A DNA stretch of 64,000 nt, taken from NCBI RefSeq assembly GCF_052089425.1, contig NZ_JBQCZW010000003.1, positions 95,228 to 159,227 on the forward strand, in the 5' to 3' direction. Below are positions 16,536 to 24,708 of this stretch, piece after piece (the first letter of the stretch is position 1; each line of letters starts with the position of its first letter). Both the position numbers and the translations under genes were made by a program. The notes beneath the pieces are model-generated. The model was not told where the DNA came from and ran no database searches. It saw nothing but the letters and a program-made list of their open reading frames with translations. This DNA comes from Ancrocorticia sp052089425. GTDB lineage: Bacteria > Actinomycetota > Actinomycetes > Actinomycetales > Actinomycetaceae.

Positions 16536-17423
16536 TCAGAAGGTCCGATCAGCGGCACGCTTGAGCTGGAAGCCCTTGCCGGTCAGTTCGTTCCAGCAGG
16601 TGGTGCCTTCGTACTGGCCAACGGTGCAGGCGAAGCCGTTGTGGCTGACGGAAGTATCGTAATCGATCACGTTGGTGGCGCCGAGTTCTTCCTTACAGCC
16701 GGAGCTTATATTCCCTTCGCCGTTGACGCGGTAGGTGGCAGTTTTGCCTTCACGGCCGTCAGGGGAGGGATAGTCATAGACGTAGATGGAGCAGGCAACA
16801 TCATCCTCGCCGAACACGCACCGAATGTTTTCGGCAGGTGAGGTGAACTCGGTTTCGTCCTTTGCCCCATCTGGTGCGGGCTTCTCCAAAGTGACCCAAT
16901 CATCGGAGGAGACCAGCGTGGCTAACGCGTCCGGCACATCGGCACTGGAGAAGGCCTTGCGAATGTCCACTGTGAACTGCGGATCGCATTCGGCGCTCAG
17001 GGCGGTCAGTGCCTTTTTGATGACGTCCTGATCTTTTGTCGCATCGGAGGCTTTGGCAAGGGTCAGGATGGATTGGGCGGCGTTGGAGGGCGAATCGCAC
17101 ACGGGTGAGCCGGCGAGGCTCGTTACTTCTTCACGCGCATCCTCTGCGGGATCGGCGGCATCTGTGGCGTCCGTTTCAGCGGGCTCTGTTGTGCCAGCTG
17201 GCTGCGAGGTAGCGGTGGGCTCTGGGTCCGTGATGTTCGCGGCGCCAACGGTTGTGCTGAACACCTTGAGGTAAAAGATGACCGCAAGGCTGATGATCAG
17301 CACGACGCCCGCGAAAATGAGGAAGTACAGCGGAGAACGAGAGGGCCCCTTTGCGTCTGACGCTCCCTGCTGCGGCCAATCACTATTGGCGCCGAAAGGC
17401 TGGTCACCCTGGGGTATGGACAT
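16536..17423 (-). CDS. Membrane-anchored extracellular protein with Cys-rich C-terminal domain
   Basis: The 295-aa protein has a polar N-terminus, one TM helix at about residues 30-54, a Thr/Ala/Glu-rich linker to about residue 100, then an extracellular part with seven Cys. The motifs SPAENIRCVFG and TTCWNELTGKGFQLKRA resemble an actinobacterial exported domain of unknown function that carries SPxxNIxC and TCWN-TGxGF blocks. ATG 17423 is preceded by GGGAG. Disulfides are likely. A 279-bp gap up to 17702 separates it from the MoxR operon and shows no other gene. Confidence 0.75.
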   Translation of the reverse strand: MSIPQGDQPFGANSDWPQQGASDAKGPSRSPLYFLIFAGVVLIISLAVIFYLKVFSTTVGAANITDPEPTATSQPAGTTEPAETDATDAADPAEDAREEVTSLAGSPVCDSPSNAAQSILTLAKASDATKDQDVIKKALTALSAECDPQFTVDIRKAFSSADVPDALATLVSSDDWVTLEKPAPDGAKDETEFTSPAENIRCVFGEDDVACSIYVYDYPSPDGREGKTATYRVNGEGNISSGCKEELGATNVIDYDTSVSHNGFACTVGQYEGTTCWNELTGKGFQLKRAADRTF

Positions 17424-17702
17424 CGATCGTTCTCCCGTTGACTGTCATTAAGGACCTAGTTACGCTAGCCGATTCCGTGGGCCCATCCAATCAGTCAAGC
17501 CCCTTCGCAGCCAATCGCAACCAAACTGTTATCTGCCGCGATCCTACCCGAAGAAATAGGGCCGCGACCGAGACTTTTCCAGCTTGTCAGCCAACCGATG
17601 GCCGTTTCACGCCTGCCCACATCGCGGACCGATCGCCGTGAACATGCCCCAAGGTTCCGCCTGCCGATAGAGTTACAGCGATCCGAGGAAACGGGGTAGC
17701 AG

Positions 17703-18743
17703 ATGCAAGAAGGCGAAGGGCGGCCCAGCCAGCCTCAATCAGGAAAGCCCCGTGCGGGTGGCGATATCACGGAGCAGGAGCTGGAACGTGCACGCCACCT
17801 GATCCGTGCGGTCAGGGAGATCTACCACGGGCGCGTGGTGGGCCAGGAGACGCTCTATTCGGCACTGGTGACCTCGCTGATTGCTGAGGGCCACGTGCTG
17901 CTGGAATCGGTTCCTGGGCTGGCAAAAACAACGGCGGCCACAACGTTGGCGGATGCGATTTCTGGCACGTTCTCGCGCATTCAGTGCACGCCGGACCTCA
18001 TGCCAAGCGATATCGTGGGCACTCAGATCTATTCGTATGAGTCCAGTTCGTTTTCCACACAGCTTGGCCCCGTGCACGCGAACGTGGTGTTGTTGGATGA
18101 GATCAACCGATCCTCGGCGAAAACCCAATCGGCCATGCTGGAGGCGATGCAGGAACGCCAAACGTCGATTGGTGGGAAGATCTATCCTCTTCCAGATCCG
18201 TTCGTTGTGCTGGCCACCCAGAACCCGATCGAGGAGGAGGGCACCTACGTCCTGCCCGAGGCGCAGATGGACCGCTTCCTCATGAAGACGGTGCTCTACT
18301 ACCCCACCCCAGATCAGGAGGTGGAGATTCTGACGCGTACGGCAGAGGGGAGTTTCGGCCGGCCCAGCGGTGTGAACCCGGTTTCCACGGAGGATGTCCT
18401 CTTCCTTCAGGAGATGGCCAGCAACGTGTACGTGGACGGCGCGATCAAGTCCTACATCGTCGCCCTCATTAACACCACCCGTGGCGGCGGCCCGCGCCCG
18501 ATTGCGGGCTTGAAGAACCAGATTCGCGTTGGCGCCTCGCCCCGTGGCGGGCTCGCCCTCATGCGTGTGGCTCAGGCGCTCGCGTTGCAGGCGGGGCGTT
18601 CGTACGTGGTTCCTGACGATGTCAAGGCCCTCCGGTACGCCGTCCTTCGCCACCGGTTGGTGCGCACCTACGATGCGATGGCGAACGATGTGACGCCCGA
18701 GACCTTGATTGATTCGGTCTTTTCCGCTGTGCCTTCACCATGA
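17703..18743 (+). CDS. MoxR family AAA+ ATPase
   Basis: A 346-aa ATPase with Walker A in SVPGLAKTTAATTLAD (about residue 70), Walker B in VVLLDEINRSS, the sensor-1 segment LATQNPIEEEGTYVLPE and an arginine-containing C-terminal lid. MoxR ATPases act as chaperones that remodel partner proteins with VWA domains. It is the first gene of a six-gene run in which each gene overlaps or nearly abuts the next. The next gene starts four bases inside it (ATGA). Confidence 0.93.
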   Translation: MQEGEGRPSQPQSGKPRAGGDITEQELERARHLIRAVREIYHGRVVGQETLYSALVTSLIAEGHVLLESVPGLAKTTAATTLADAISGTFSRIQCTPDLMPSDIVGTQIYSYESSSFSTQLGPVHANVVLLDEINRSSAKTQSAMLEAMQERQTSIGGKIYPLPDPFVVLATQNPIEEEGTYVLPEAQMDRFLMKTVLYYPTPDQEVEILTRTAEGSFGRPSGVNPVSTEDVLFLQEMASNVYVDGAIKSYIVALINTTRGGGPRPIAGLKNQIRVGASPRGGLALMRVAQALALQAGRSYVVPDDVKALRYAVLRHRLVRTYDAMANDVTPETLIDSVFSAVPSP

Positions 18744-19690
18744 TTTTTGAACGACGACGGCGGGCAGCCCCCGCGCCATCCGAACCCGCCCCGATCAGGC
18801 CACCGGGGCAATCGGCCTCGCGGATGGGGCTGATTCGTGCGCGTTTGGCGATGCCAACGGTGCGGCGCGCCGCCGGGTTGTACGAGGGATCTCATACCTC
18901 CATCCTGACCGGCAAGGGCACAGATTTCGAGGATCTGACGGAGTACCGGCCGGGCGATGATGTGCGGGACATCGATTGGAAGGTGTCCGCACGCGCCGGC
19001 TCTCCTGTGATCAAGCGTTATCAGCGCGAGACTGACGTGTTCACTCAGCTGGTGGTGGACACGAGCAGGGAGATGCTGGCTGTGACTCCCTCAGGGGACA
19101 CGAAGGCGGAGGTTGCGCTGCTGGCGGGGGAGACTCTGGCGTTCTTATCCTTGCAACGCGGTGACCGGTTGGGCATGGTGATGGGGGATTCTCAAGGCAT
19201 CGAGCACTTTCCCGGTAGGCACGGGCAGGCGCATCTGGAATACCTCATGTCTCATGCGGAGGGGCGGCTGGCGGCCGGGCGAGGATCGGCGCGCGTGTCC
19301 GATCTGCTGGATTATGTTCTTCGCACAACCCGCGAGCGATCGCTTGTGGTGCTGGTGACTGATCAGTATTGGCCCCGGGCCGGCGATGAGATGGCATTGC
19401 GCAGAGTGAGAACGCGCCACGAACTCCTCGTTGTCCGTGTGGCGGATATGCCGCTCACGCAGGAGAACATCGAGCAGATGAGCGAGATCGATGGCGATAT
19501 TCCCCTGCCAGAATACGTGCGCGATGATCCGCAGTTCCGCGCAGAACTTATGGCCAACAGAAGGGCATGGGAGGCACGAAGCGCGGCGCTGCTTGTAGCC
19601 CACGGCGTCCTTCATGCACCGATGGCATCGACCGATGATGTGTTGCCGGTTCTGCTGGATCTTCTCAGGAGGCAGCATCGTGCCTTCTGA
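18740..19690 (+). CDS. DUF58 domain protein
   Basis: A 316-aa protein. The signature EYRPGDDVRDIDWKVSARAG, with the following IKRYQRETD, lies at about residues 65-100. After it comes a VWA-like fold with VVDTSREMLAV, which keeps only part of a metal site. DUF58 proteins accompany MoxR ATPases and VWA proteins almost everywhere. It is expected to be cytoplasmic, since there is no TM. It is coupled to moxR by ATGA and to the next gene by an 11-base overlap. Confidence 0.92.
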   Translation: MIFERRRRAAPAPSEPAPIRPPGQSASRMGLIRARLAMPTVRRAAGLYEGSHTSILTGKGTDFEDLTEYRPGDDVRDIDWKVSARAGSPVIKRYQRETDVFTQLVVDTSREMLAVTPSGDTKAEVALLAGETLAFLSLQRGDRLGMVMGDSQGIEHFPGRHGQAHLEYLMSHAEGRLAAGRGSARVSDLLDYVLRTTRERSLVVLVTDQYWPRAGDEMALRRVRTRHELLVVRVADMPLTQENIEQMSEIDGDIPLPEYVRDDPQFRAELMANRRAWEARSAALLVAHGVLHAPMASTDDVLPVLLDLLRRQHRAF

Positions 19691-20144
19691 TTACGTTCTC
19701 TCCCCGTCTGGGCCGAAAACCCCCTTCATCGTGGCGTTCATTGTTGCCGCGCTGGTGCTGGTGGCTTGGGTTGCCTATCTGCTCTGGCAGCGCAGCCGGT
19801 CGCGTCAACCTGCGGCGGTAGTGCTCGCCTCCTTTACGCCAAGTCAGAAGGAGCAGTGGCTTGCCGCGATCCGTCAGATTGGGGAGGCCTATCTTCCCCC
19901 ACAATCTGCCGAGGCCGTGCGTCAACTCCACAAGGCTCTTGGCAAGGAGATGCGCCGGATCATTTCTGAGCGTTCGGGGCGCGATCTCTCCTCATGGAGC
20001 ACGGGCGAGATGATGAAACAGCCCCAGCTCACCCGGGTGGCAACGCTCATGAGTACGTGGGAACAGCCAACATTTGCTGCCAATCCAGAGGCCGAAGGCA
20101 TTCGATCCGTGAACGGGGCGATGGAGTTGATCGCGCAATGGTGA
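19680..20144 (+). CDS. Single-TM protein of the MoxR/VWA operon (DUF4381-like)
   Basis: The GTG at 19680 lies just after AGGAGG and inside the end of the DUF58 gene. The longer in-frame extension from 19614 is only the shadow of that gene. The 154-aa product has one TM helix near residues 14-36 and a basic then amphipathic cytoplasmic part including LHKALGKEMRRIISERSGRDLSSW. Position and architecture match the small DUF4381-type partner usually found between DUF58 and the first VWA gene, though sequence alone is weak. Confidence 0.7.
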   Translation: MPSDYVLSPSGPKTPFIVAFIVAALVLVAWVAYLLWQRSRSRQPAAVVLASFTPSQKEQWLAAIRQIGEAYLPPQSAEAVRQLHKALGKEMRRIISERSGRDLSSWSTGEMMKQPQLTRVATLMSTWEQPTFAANPEAEGIRSVNGAMELIAQW

Positions 20145-21136
20145 TGGCTTGGCTCGCATGTGTTCTCATTGCTGGCGCGGTGATCGCGGTGGTGATCGTT
20201 TGGCGCCGGCCACTTCCCAACGCCTCGGCTGTGAGAGTGGCCCACACGGCCCCGGTACGCGCTAGCCACAGGTTCCAATCGCGGCTCGCCCGCTACTGGG
20301 CAGGAGCCATTGCTCTGACGGTTGCGGCACTCCTTATCGCCGTGTCCGCTGCCGTACTGGCAGGGCGGCCATACGACGTGATGACATCAGATGAGGAGAG
20401 GGCGAACCGCGATATCGTTCTGTGCCTCGATATCTCTGGGTCAGTCGCCGAGTTTGATTCCGAAATCCTTGATTCCTTCACGGATATCGTCAATGAATTT
20501 GACGGTGAACGCGTGGCTCTTGTTATCTTCAATTCCTCCGCCCGAACGGTCTTTCCCCTCTCGGACGATTACACGATGATCAACGAGCAGCTGGAGAACG
20601 CCTCAAGTGCTCTGGAGATGAACCCCGAGGATTTCTATCCCGAGAACTACCGGGAGTTCATGGATCTGATCCTCGGCACTGAAGTGGGTGCGGAGAAGGG
20701 TTCTTCGCTTGTGGGAGATGGCCTAGTCTCTTGCTCTCAGGCGTTTGATCTGGATGATCAGGAAAGATCCCGCACCATCATCTTTGCAACGGACAACGAT
20801 GTGCTGGGTGAGCCTCTTTTCACCCTAGAGGAGGCCACAGAGATGCTGGCGCGGCGCGATATCATGCTGCATTCTCTCTACATTGAGCCCATCTACACCT
20901 TCGGCGATGTGAGCGGCGAGCTTCGGGCGGCAACCGAGGAAATCGGAGGCTCGTTCTATCAGGCCGATGATTCCTCCGCAGCCCCTGCCATCGTTGAACA
21001 AGTCCAAGCCCAACAGGAAAGCGAGATCGATGGCGGGGAGCAGATCACCAATCTGGATACGCCCGGGTTCTGGCCCGTGCTGATCGCCGTTGGGCTAGGC
21101 GTGCTTCTCGTGGCGGGATGGAGGTTCCGGCTATGA
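20138..21136 (+). CDS. VWA domain membrane protein (BatA-like)
   Basis: The ATG at 20138 overlaps the preceding stop. The reading frame extends further upstream but there it only covers the previous gene. The 332-aa product has two N-terminal TM helices, a VWA domain whose MIDAS site is LDISGSVAEFD (DxSxS) with later Thr and Asp residues, and a C-terminal TM helix. BatA-type proteins present a metal-binding adhesion domain at the membrane for MoxR-dependent assembly. It is followed by a second VWA gene with an ATGA overlap. Confidence 0.85.
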   Translation: MVMAWLACVLIAGAVIAVVIVWRRPLPNASAVRVAHTAPVRASHRFQSRLARYWAGAIALTVAALLIAVSAAVLAGRPYDVMTSDEERANRDIVLCLDISGSVAEFDSEILDSFTDIVNEFDGERVALVIFNSSARTVFPLSDDYTMINEQLENASSALEMNPEDFYPENYREFMDLILGTEVGAEKGSSLVGDGLVSCSQAFDLDDQERSRTIIFATDNDVLGEPLFTLEEATEMLARRDIMLHSLYIEPIYTFGDVSGELRAATEEIGGSFYQADDSSAAPAIVEQVQAQQESEIDGGEQITNLDTPGFWPVLIAVGLGVLLVAGWRFRL

Positions 21137-22149
21137 GGCTGATATGGATATGGCCGCTATGGGTGGTGCTCATCATTGCCTTGGCCGGGCTTTGTGTGTG
21201 CTGGCTGGGCTGGCGCGATGTTCGCAGGCGCGAGGGCGCTGCCCGGATCTGGGGCCGAAGAGGCCTCATGGTTCTGGCCGTCGCAGCACTTGGCGCAGGT
21301 CCCGCTGTTGCCACCGAGCTTCCGCAAGTTGAAACGAATGTGGAAGTTTACGTCGTCGTCGACACAACGGGCTCCATGGGAGCCGAAGATTACAACGGGA
21401 CGAACCCGCGAACGGACGGGGTGCGCGCGGATATCACAGCGATTGCGGGATCGTACCCGGGTGCGCGATTCTCTGTGATCCGCTTCGATTCGGAGGCGAC
21501 CGTCCAGCTACCGCTCACCACGGACGTGCGTGCGGTCCAATCGTGGGTGGAAACCTTCCAACTCGAATATGCTTACGGCTCCTCGGGTTCCTCGGTGAAC
21601 CGCGCTTCTGGTTTGTTGACGGACACCCTCAAGCGGTCAGCCGAGGAGCGGCCGGAGAACATTCGCGCCGTCTACTTCTTCTCCGATGGCGAGGCCACCG
21701 ATCAGGCTGCGAATCTGGAGGTGGAGTTCTCGGAGGCCGGCAACTATACGTCCGGTGGTGCCGTGCTGGGGTATGGCACCGAAGAAGGCGGCCGGATGCG
21801 CGTGAGCGAAGGCGGTTCCTCGGAGAGTTATATCCAAGATCCGGCAACCGGGGACGATGCGATTTCGCGTATCGATGAGATCGACTTGGGGAAGGTAGCC
21901 GAGCGGCTGGGCGTTCCCTACGTTCATCGCACCCAGCCCGGGATCGATAACAGTGTTCTGCTGGGCGGGATCGAGGATCTTCAGGATCAGCTTGGGTCCG
22001 GGCACACCTACAATCCCGTGCTGTGGCCCATCGCGCTGGTGATGGTGGCGCTCGCGATCTGGGAGATCGTGGACGTTGTGCCGCGCGTGCGGGGCGCCTT
22101 CGAGGCGCGGCGCGGGATGCGTGAGGGTGCGAATGGAGTGGGCTCATGA
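21133..22149 (+). CDS. Second VWA domain membrane protein (BatB-like)
   Basis: GGAGG lies eight bases before the ATG at 21133, which overlaps the previous stop, so it is preferred over ATG 21118. The 338-aa product has two N-terminal hydrophobic segments, a VWA domain with the variant MIDAS motif VVDTTGSMGAED, and a C-terminal TM helix near VLWPIALVMVALAIWEI. The DxTGS form is common in extracytoplasmic VWA proteins. It pairs with the upstream VWA protein in the same complex by inference. Confidence 0.85.
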   Translation: MRLIWIWPLWVVLIIALAGLCVCWLGWRDVRRREGAARIWGRRGLMVLAVAALGAGPAVATELPQVETNVEVYVVVDTTGSMGAEDYNGTNPRTDGVRADITAIAGSYPGARFSVIRFDSEATVQLPLTTDVRAVQSWVETFQLEYAYGSSGSSVNRASGLLTDTLKRSAEERPENIRAVYFFSDGEATDQAANLEVEFSEAGNYTSGGAVLGYGTEEGGRMRVSEGGSSESYIQDPATGDDAISRIDEIDLGKVAERLGVPYVHRTQPGIDNSVLLGGIEDLQDQLGSGHTYNPVLWPIALVMVALAIWEIVDVVPRVRGAFEARRGMREGANGVGS

Positions 22150-23021
22150 AGCGACTCAACGCGCTGAGCAGGAACGCGCGCCTCACCCTGCGAATTCTCG
22201 TGAGTGCCTTGCTCGTGGCAGGTGTTGTGTGGACCGGGCTGATGGCCACCAGCCCGCAATTCGGCAAGCGGGAGTATGCCGGGGGATCGATGGAAAGTTC
22301 GGTGAACCACTACTCCACGTTCTTGCGCGTGACTCCAGATTCTTGGGAAGGATGGGAGGGGCCGTTTAACCGTGGCACTGCGCGGATCGGCGTGGGCATC
22401 GGCGCCGGCAGGGCCAGCAGTGTTGGCGAGCAGTACACGGATGTGGAGGATGCTGCGGCTGTTGAAAGTGGCGTCGGAGATTTGGAGGCGGCGCTTGAAC
22501 GTGTGCCCGAGGCGGAGCGTTCCGGTGATCGGGTAGTCGATCCCGAGGGGCGGCCCGAATGCACCGTGCGGAGGAATCTCTCGCTCGGATACGAGCTTCA
22601 GGGCGATGTGCTGCTGGGCGAGGCTGCTGGAGATGGTGCTGGATCTGGTGCTGGCGGGGACAGTGACGGTGGCGGCAGTGCTGGCGATGACGATGACAAT
22701 GTTGAGGCCGCCGAGGCCCGCGAAGCAGCTATTGAACTCTATACAAAGGCTCAAGAGACGATCGCGCCGTGTACCGATTGGACTGAGAATCAGGAGCAGT
22801 GGGACCGGCAAGAGGAAAAGAAGCAAGAGCAGCAGCAAGAGAACGGCGGCGGAACCGACGACCCTCCCAAGCCACCTCCACCCGATGATCCGGAACCGGA
22901 ACCCGAGGATCCCGAGACTCAGCAGAAACAGGATGAGTTGGACGAACGTAACCAGCGGGGCCAGCAGGAACACGAGCAGGGCCAGCAGGAAGGTGGCTCT
23001 GGCGGCGGCGTCAACTGGTGA
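22146..23021 (+). CDS. Membrane-anchored acidic protein, last gene of MoxR/VWA operon
   Basis: A 291-aa protein coupled by ATGA to the second VWA gene. It has one N-terminal TM helix (about residues 13-35), a central region with conserved-looking Cys near residues 140 and 215, then a long low-complexity tail rich in Gln, Glu, Pro and Gly that ends GGGVNW. The position is that of BatC/BatE-type TPR proteins, but no TPR pattern is visible. I do not recognise the family. Confidence 0.7.
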   Translation: MKRLNALSRNARLTLRILVSALLVAGVVWTGLMATSPQFGKREYAGGSMESSVNHYSTFLRVTPDSWEGWEGPFNRGTARIGVGIGAGRASSVGEQYTDVEDAAAVESGVGDLEAALERVPEAERSGDRVVDPEGRPECTVRRNLSLGYELQGDVLLGEAAGDGAGSGAGGDSDGGGSAGDDDDNVEAAEAREAAIELYTKAQETIAPCTDWTENQEQWDRQEEKKQEQQQENGGGTDDPPKPPPPDDPEPEPEDPETQQKQDELDERNQRGQQEHEQGQQEGGSGGGVNW

Positions 23022-23071
23022 GGCCGAGCGTTAGATTATTCCTACCGCGGGAGTCCGGCTTTGGCTCTACC

Positions 23072-23121
23072 GCGAGAGTTAGGTTATGCACCGAGGGTTT
23101 GAGCGCTGCGGTAACTCTCGC
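23072..23121. repeat. Inverted repeat and related TAACTC words in a 160-bp gap
   Basis: GCGAGAGTTA (23072-23081) is the exact reverse complement of TAACTCTCGC (23112-23121). CTACCGCGGGAGT and CTACCGCGAGAGT form an imperfect direct pair just upstream, and another CTAACTCCCG follows. It could act as a bidirectional terminator between the VWA operon and the minus-strand Nudix unit, although no T-run follows it. Confidence 0.4.
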
Positions 23122-23180
23122 CGCGCAGACTAACTCCCGTCACGCAGCTTCACGGAAGGAGCTTGCGAGGCAGCCCAACC

Positions 23181-23291
23181 TCAGGACTCCGCAGTACGGC
23201 TGCTGGAATCGCGTTGCTTTGGCGGGGTGTGTCCCTCAATGCGCAGTGCCTGAACAAGAGCAAAAAGGATAAGCACGAGCGTTGCAGCCAT
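23181..23291 (-). CDS. Possible very small single-TM protein downstream of mutT
   Basis: A 36-codon frame begins at ATG 23291, 30 bases after the Nudix stop, and encodes one hydrophobic helix (LVLILFALVQAL) followed by a polar Arg/Ser-rich tail. There is no convincing ribosome site. It may be a real short membrane protein of the same transcript or a chance frame. Confidence 0.25.
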   Translation of the reverse strand: MAATLVLILFALVQALRIEGHTPPKQRDSSSRTAES

Positions 23292-23320
23292 AAACACTGC
23301 GGGGAACGTTTCCGTGGCGG

Positions 23321-23737
23321 CTACTCGGTGAAGAAGCTGAGCAACTCCGGGATGATCTGGATATCTCCGGGCAGCCACGGGAGGTTCCGGATGGAGCTGC
23401 GATCCACCCACCGGAGGTCCCGATGGCTCGGGCCTTGGGTTGGAGGAGGGCCTTCCGGGGCGATTTGCGCCAGCCATATGCGCATGCGGCCCACCGGGAT
23501 CTCCCAATCGCCGCTCCGCGGCCCGCGCACTTGCCGCCCGATGATCAGCGCCGATCGCAGTTCCTCGCGAATCTCGCGTTGGAGGGCCTGCTCGGGGCTC
23601 TCGCCCTCTTCAACCTTGCCGCCAGGAAACTCCCACTGACCCGCGAGTGCTTCGGGATAGGAGCGTTGGGTGGCTAGTAGGCGCGTTGGGTGCTCCAATG
23701 AATCGACGATTGCGGCGCCAACAACGAATGTTGCCAA
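23321..23737 (-). CDS. Nudix hydrolase, MutT-like (8-oxo-dGTP diphosphatase family)
   Basis: A 138-aa protein with the Nudix box GKVEEGESPEQALQREIREEL at about residues 40-61, preceded by WEFPGG, the hallmark of MutT-type sanitising enzymes. Later residues include SGDWEIPVGRMRIW and LRWVDRSSI. The start is TTG 23737, seven bases after AAAGGA. No ATG or GTG in this frame preserves the beta-strand ATFVVGAAIV. Substrate identity within the family is inferred. Confidence 0.88.
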   Translation of the reverse strand: MATFVVGAAIVDSLEHPTRLLATQRSYPEALAGQWEFPGGKVEEGESPEQALQREIREELRSALIIGRQVRGPRSGDWEIPVGRMRIWLAQIAPEGPPPTQGPSHRDLRWVDRSSIRNLPWLPGDIQIIPELLSFFTE

Positions 23738-23862
23738 TGGTGAATCCTTTAGAAATAGGTTGGAGGGCTTCTTAGTACTAGGTTTCCCTATTCATGCCGA
23801 AATTTCCATGCGGAATTCGTACCGAAATCTTCATGTGGCCCTTTTACTCAGCCACTCAAGCT

Positions 23863-24306
23863 TTATTGCGGATGGGGCTGCGAGGGGCCCACCTCTGGGT
23901 TCACATCGGCGTGAGACCGCTTCACGGCCAGCCAGAATCCGAACGTCATGAGGACAGCGGGAACCAGCAACAAGAATATGAAGAATGGCAGGTAGGAAGG
24001 ATCTTCGATTACTCGCGAGAGTGCTAGGAAACCGAGGATCAACGTTGCTGCTATGGCGATCCCCGCCCACAGCCACCTGAACTCGGGGAGCTGCAGTTTC
24101 CGCAGTGCGGCACCGCAACCTACTCCCCCAAGGGTCGAGATCGCAATGGCAGTGAGGCCTCCAACAACGAGGCCCCCAACGTCATTTGTGCCGATCCCTG
24201 CAGCAAGCGATAGCAGGAGGCCGAGGAACCCTGCTACTGCCAACGTTGCTATGCTGATTGCTGCAGAGATGGCCACGGCGGCGAATTGCCTCTCGGAAGT
24301 GTCCAT
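23863..24306 (-). CDS. Four-TM hypothetical membrane protein
   Basis: A 147-aa protein with four hydrophobic segments (about residues 8-34, 42-62, 78-98 and 106-128), a Gly/Ala-rich first half and a short hydrophilic Pro-rich tail. ATG 24306 is used. It lies between the Nudix gene and the tRNA on the same strand as the Nudix gene. I do not recognise a family. Confidence 0.6.
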   Translation of the reverse strand: MDTSERQFAAVAISAAISIATLAVAGFLGLLLSLAAGIGTNDVGGLVVGGLTAIAISTLGGVGCGAALRKLQLPEFRWLWAGIAIAATLILGFLALSRVIEDPSYLPFFIFLLLVPAVLMTFGFWLAVKRSHADVNPEVGPSQPHPQ

Positions 24307-24398
24307 GTAGAGATCTTACAGTCCTAAAACTCGCGGGTCCTGACGTTTCCGTATCGGCTGGAGACAGGCTACGGCGCCTCAAGACATGTTGTAACGTG

Positions 24399-24482
24399 TC
24401 TCCTCGCGCTTTAAGTGGTCTATTGGTGCGCATTAGGTGGTCTCCTCGCGCATTAAGTGGTCCATTGGTGCGCATTAAGTGG
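24399..24482. repeat. Tandem duplication of a 42-bp unit beside tRNA-Gly
   Basis: A 42-bp unit starting TCTCCTCGCGC and ending GCATTA(A/G)GTGG occurs at 24399-24440 and 24441-24482 with few changes. Each unit is itself a pair of similar 21-bp halves around GCGCATTAAGTGG, giving four degenerate copies. It resembles the repeated ends of insertion sequences and the elements at the two window edges, but no transposase is present. Confidence 0.6.
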
Positions 24483-24533
24483 CCTTTTGGGCGACACGCC
24501 CTTCAGAGTTGCAGCATTGCAACGTTACAAGAG

Positions 24534-24604
24534 AGCGGGCGACGGGAGTCGAACCCGCCTCTGAAGCTTGGGAAGCTTCCATTCTACCGATGAACTACGC
24601 CCGC
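24534..24604 (-). tRNA. tRNA-Gly (anticodon CCC)
   Basis: The minus strand folds as a cloverleaf of 71 nt. The acceptor stem is GCGGGCG/CGCCCGC. The anticodon stem GAAGC/GCTTC encloses the loop TTCCCAA, giving anticodon CCC (Gly, GGG codon). The T arm reads GGCGGGTTCGACTCCCGTC with the TTCGA loop. CCA is not encoded. Discriminator base is U. Confidence 0.93.
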
Positions 24605-24708
24605 AAGGCGCTCCCTTAGCTTAGCGGCACGGGACCGTTTCCACCAAAACGGCCCCACCTAGATGGGATGGTGCGAACATAGAGACAAATCCGTGTCACA
24701 ATCGTTAC

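Noticed and set aside
17703..23021. Defence system containing MoxR and VWA proteins
   Set aside because: The gene order is the usual MoxR-DUF58-VWA set of housekeeping type; no effector such as a nuclease or protease is present.
24399..24482. CRISPR array
   Set aside because: Only two tandem 42-bp units without spacers and no cas genes nearby.
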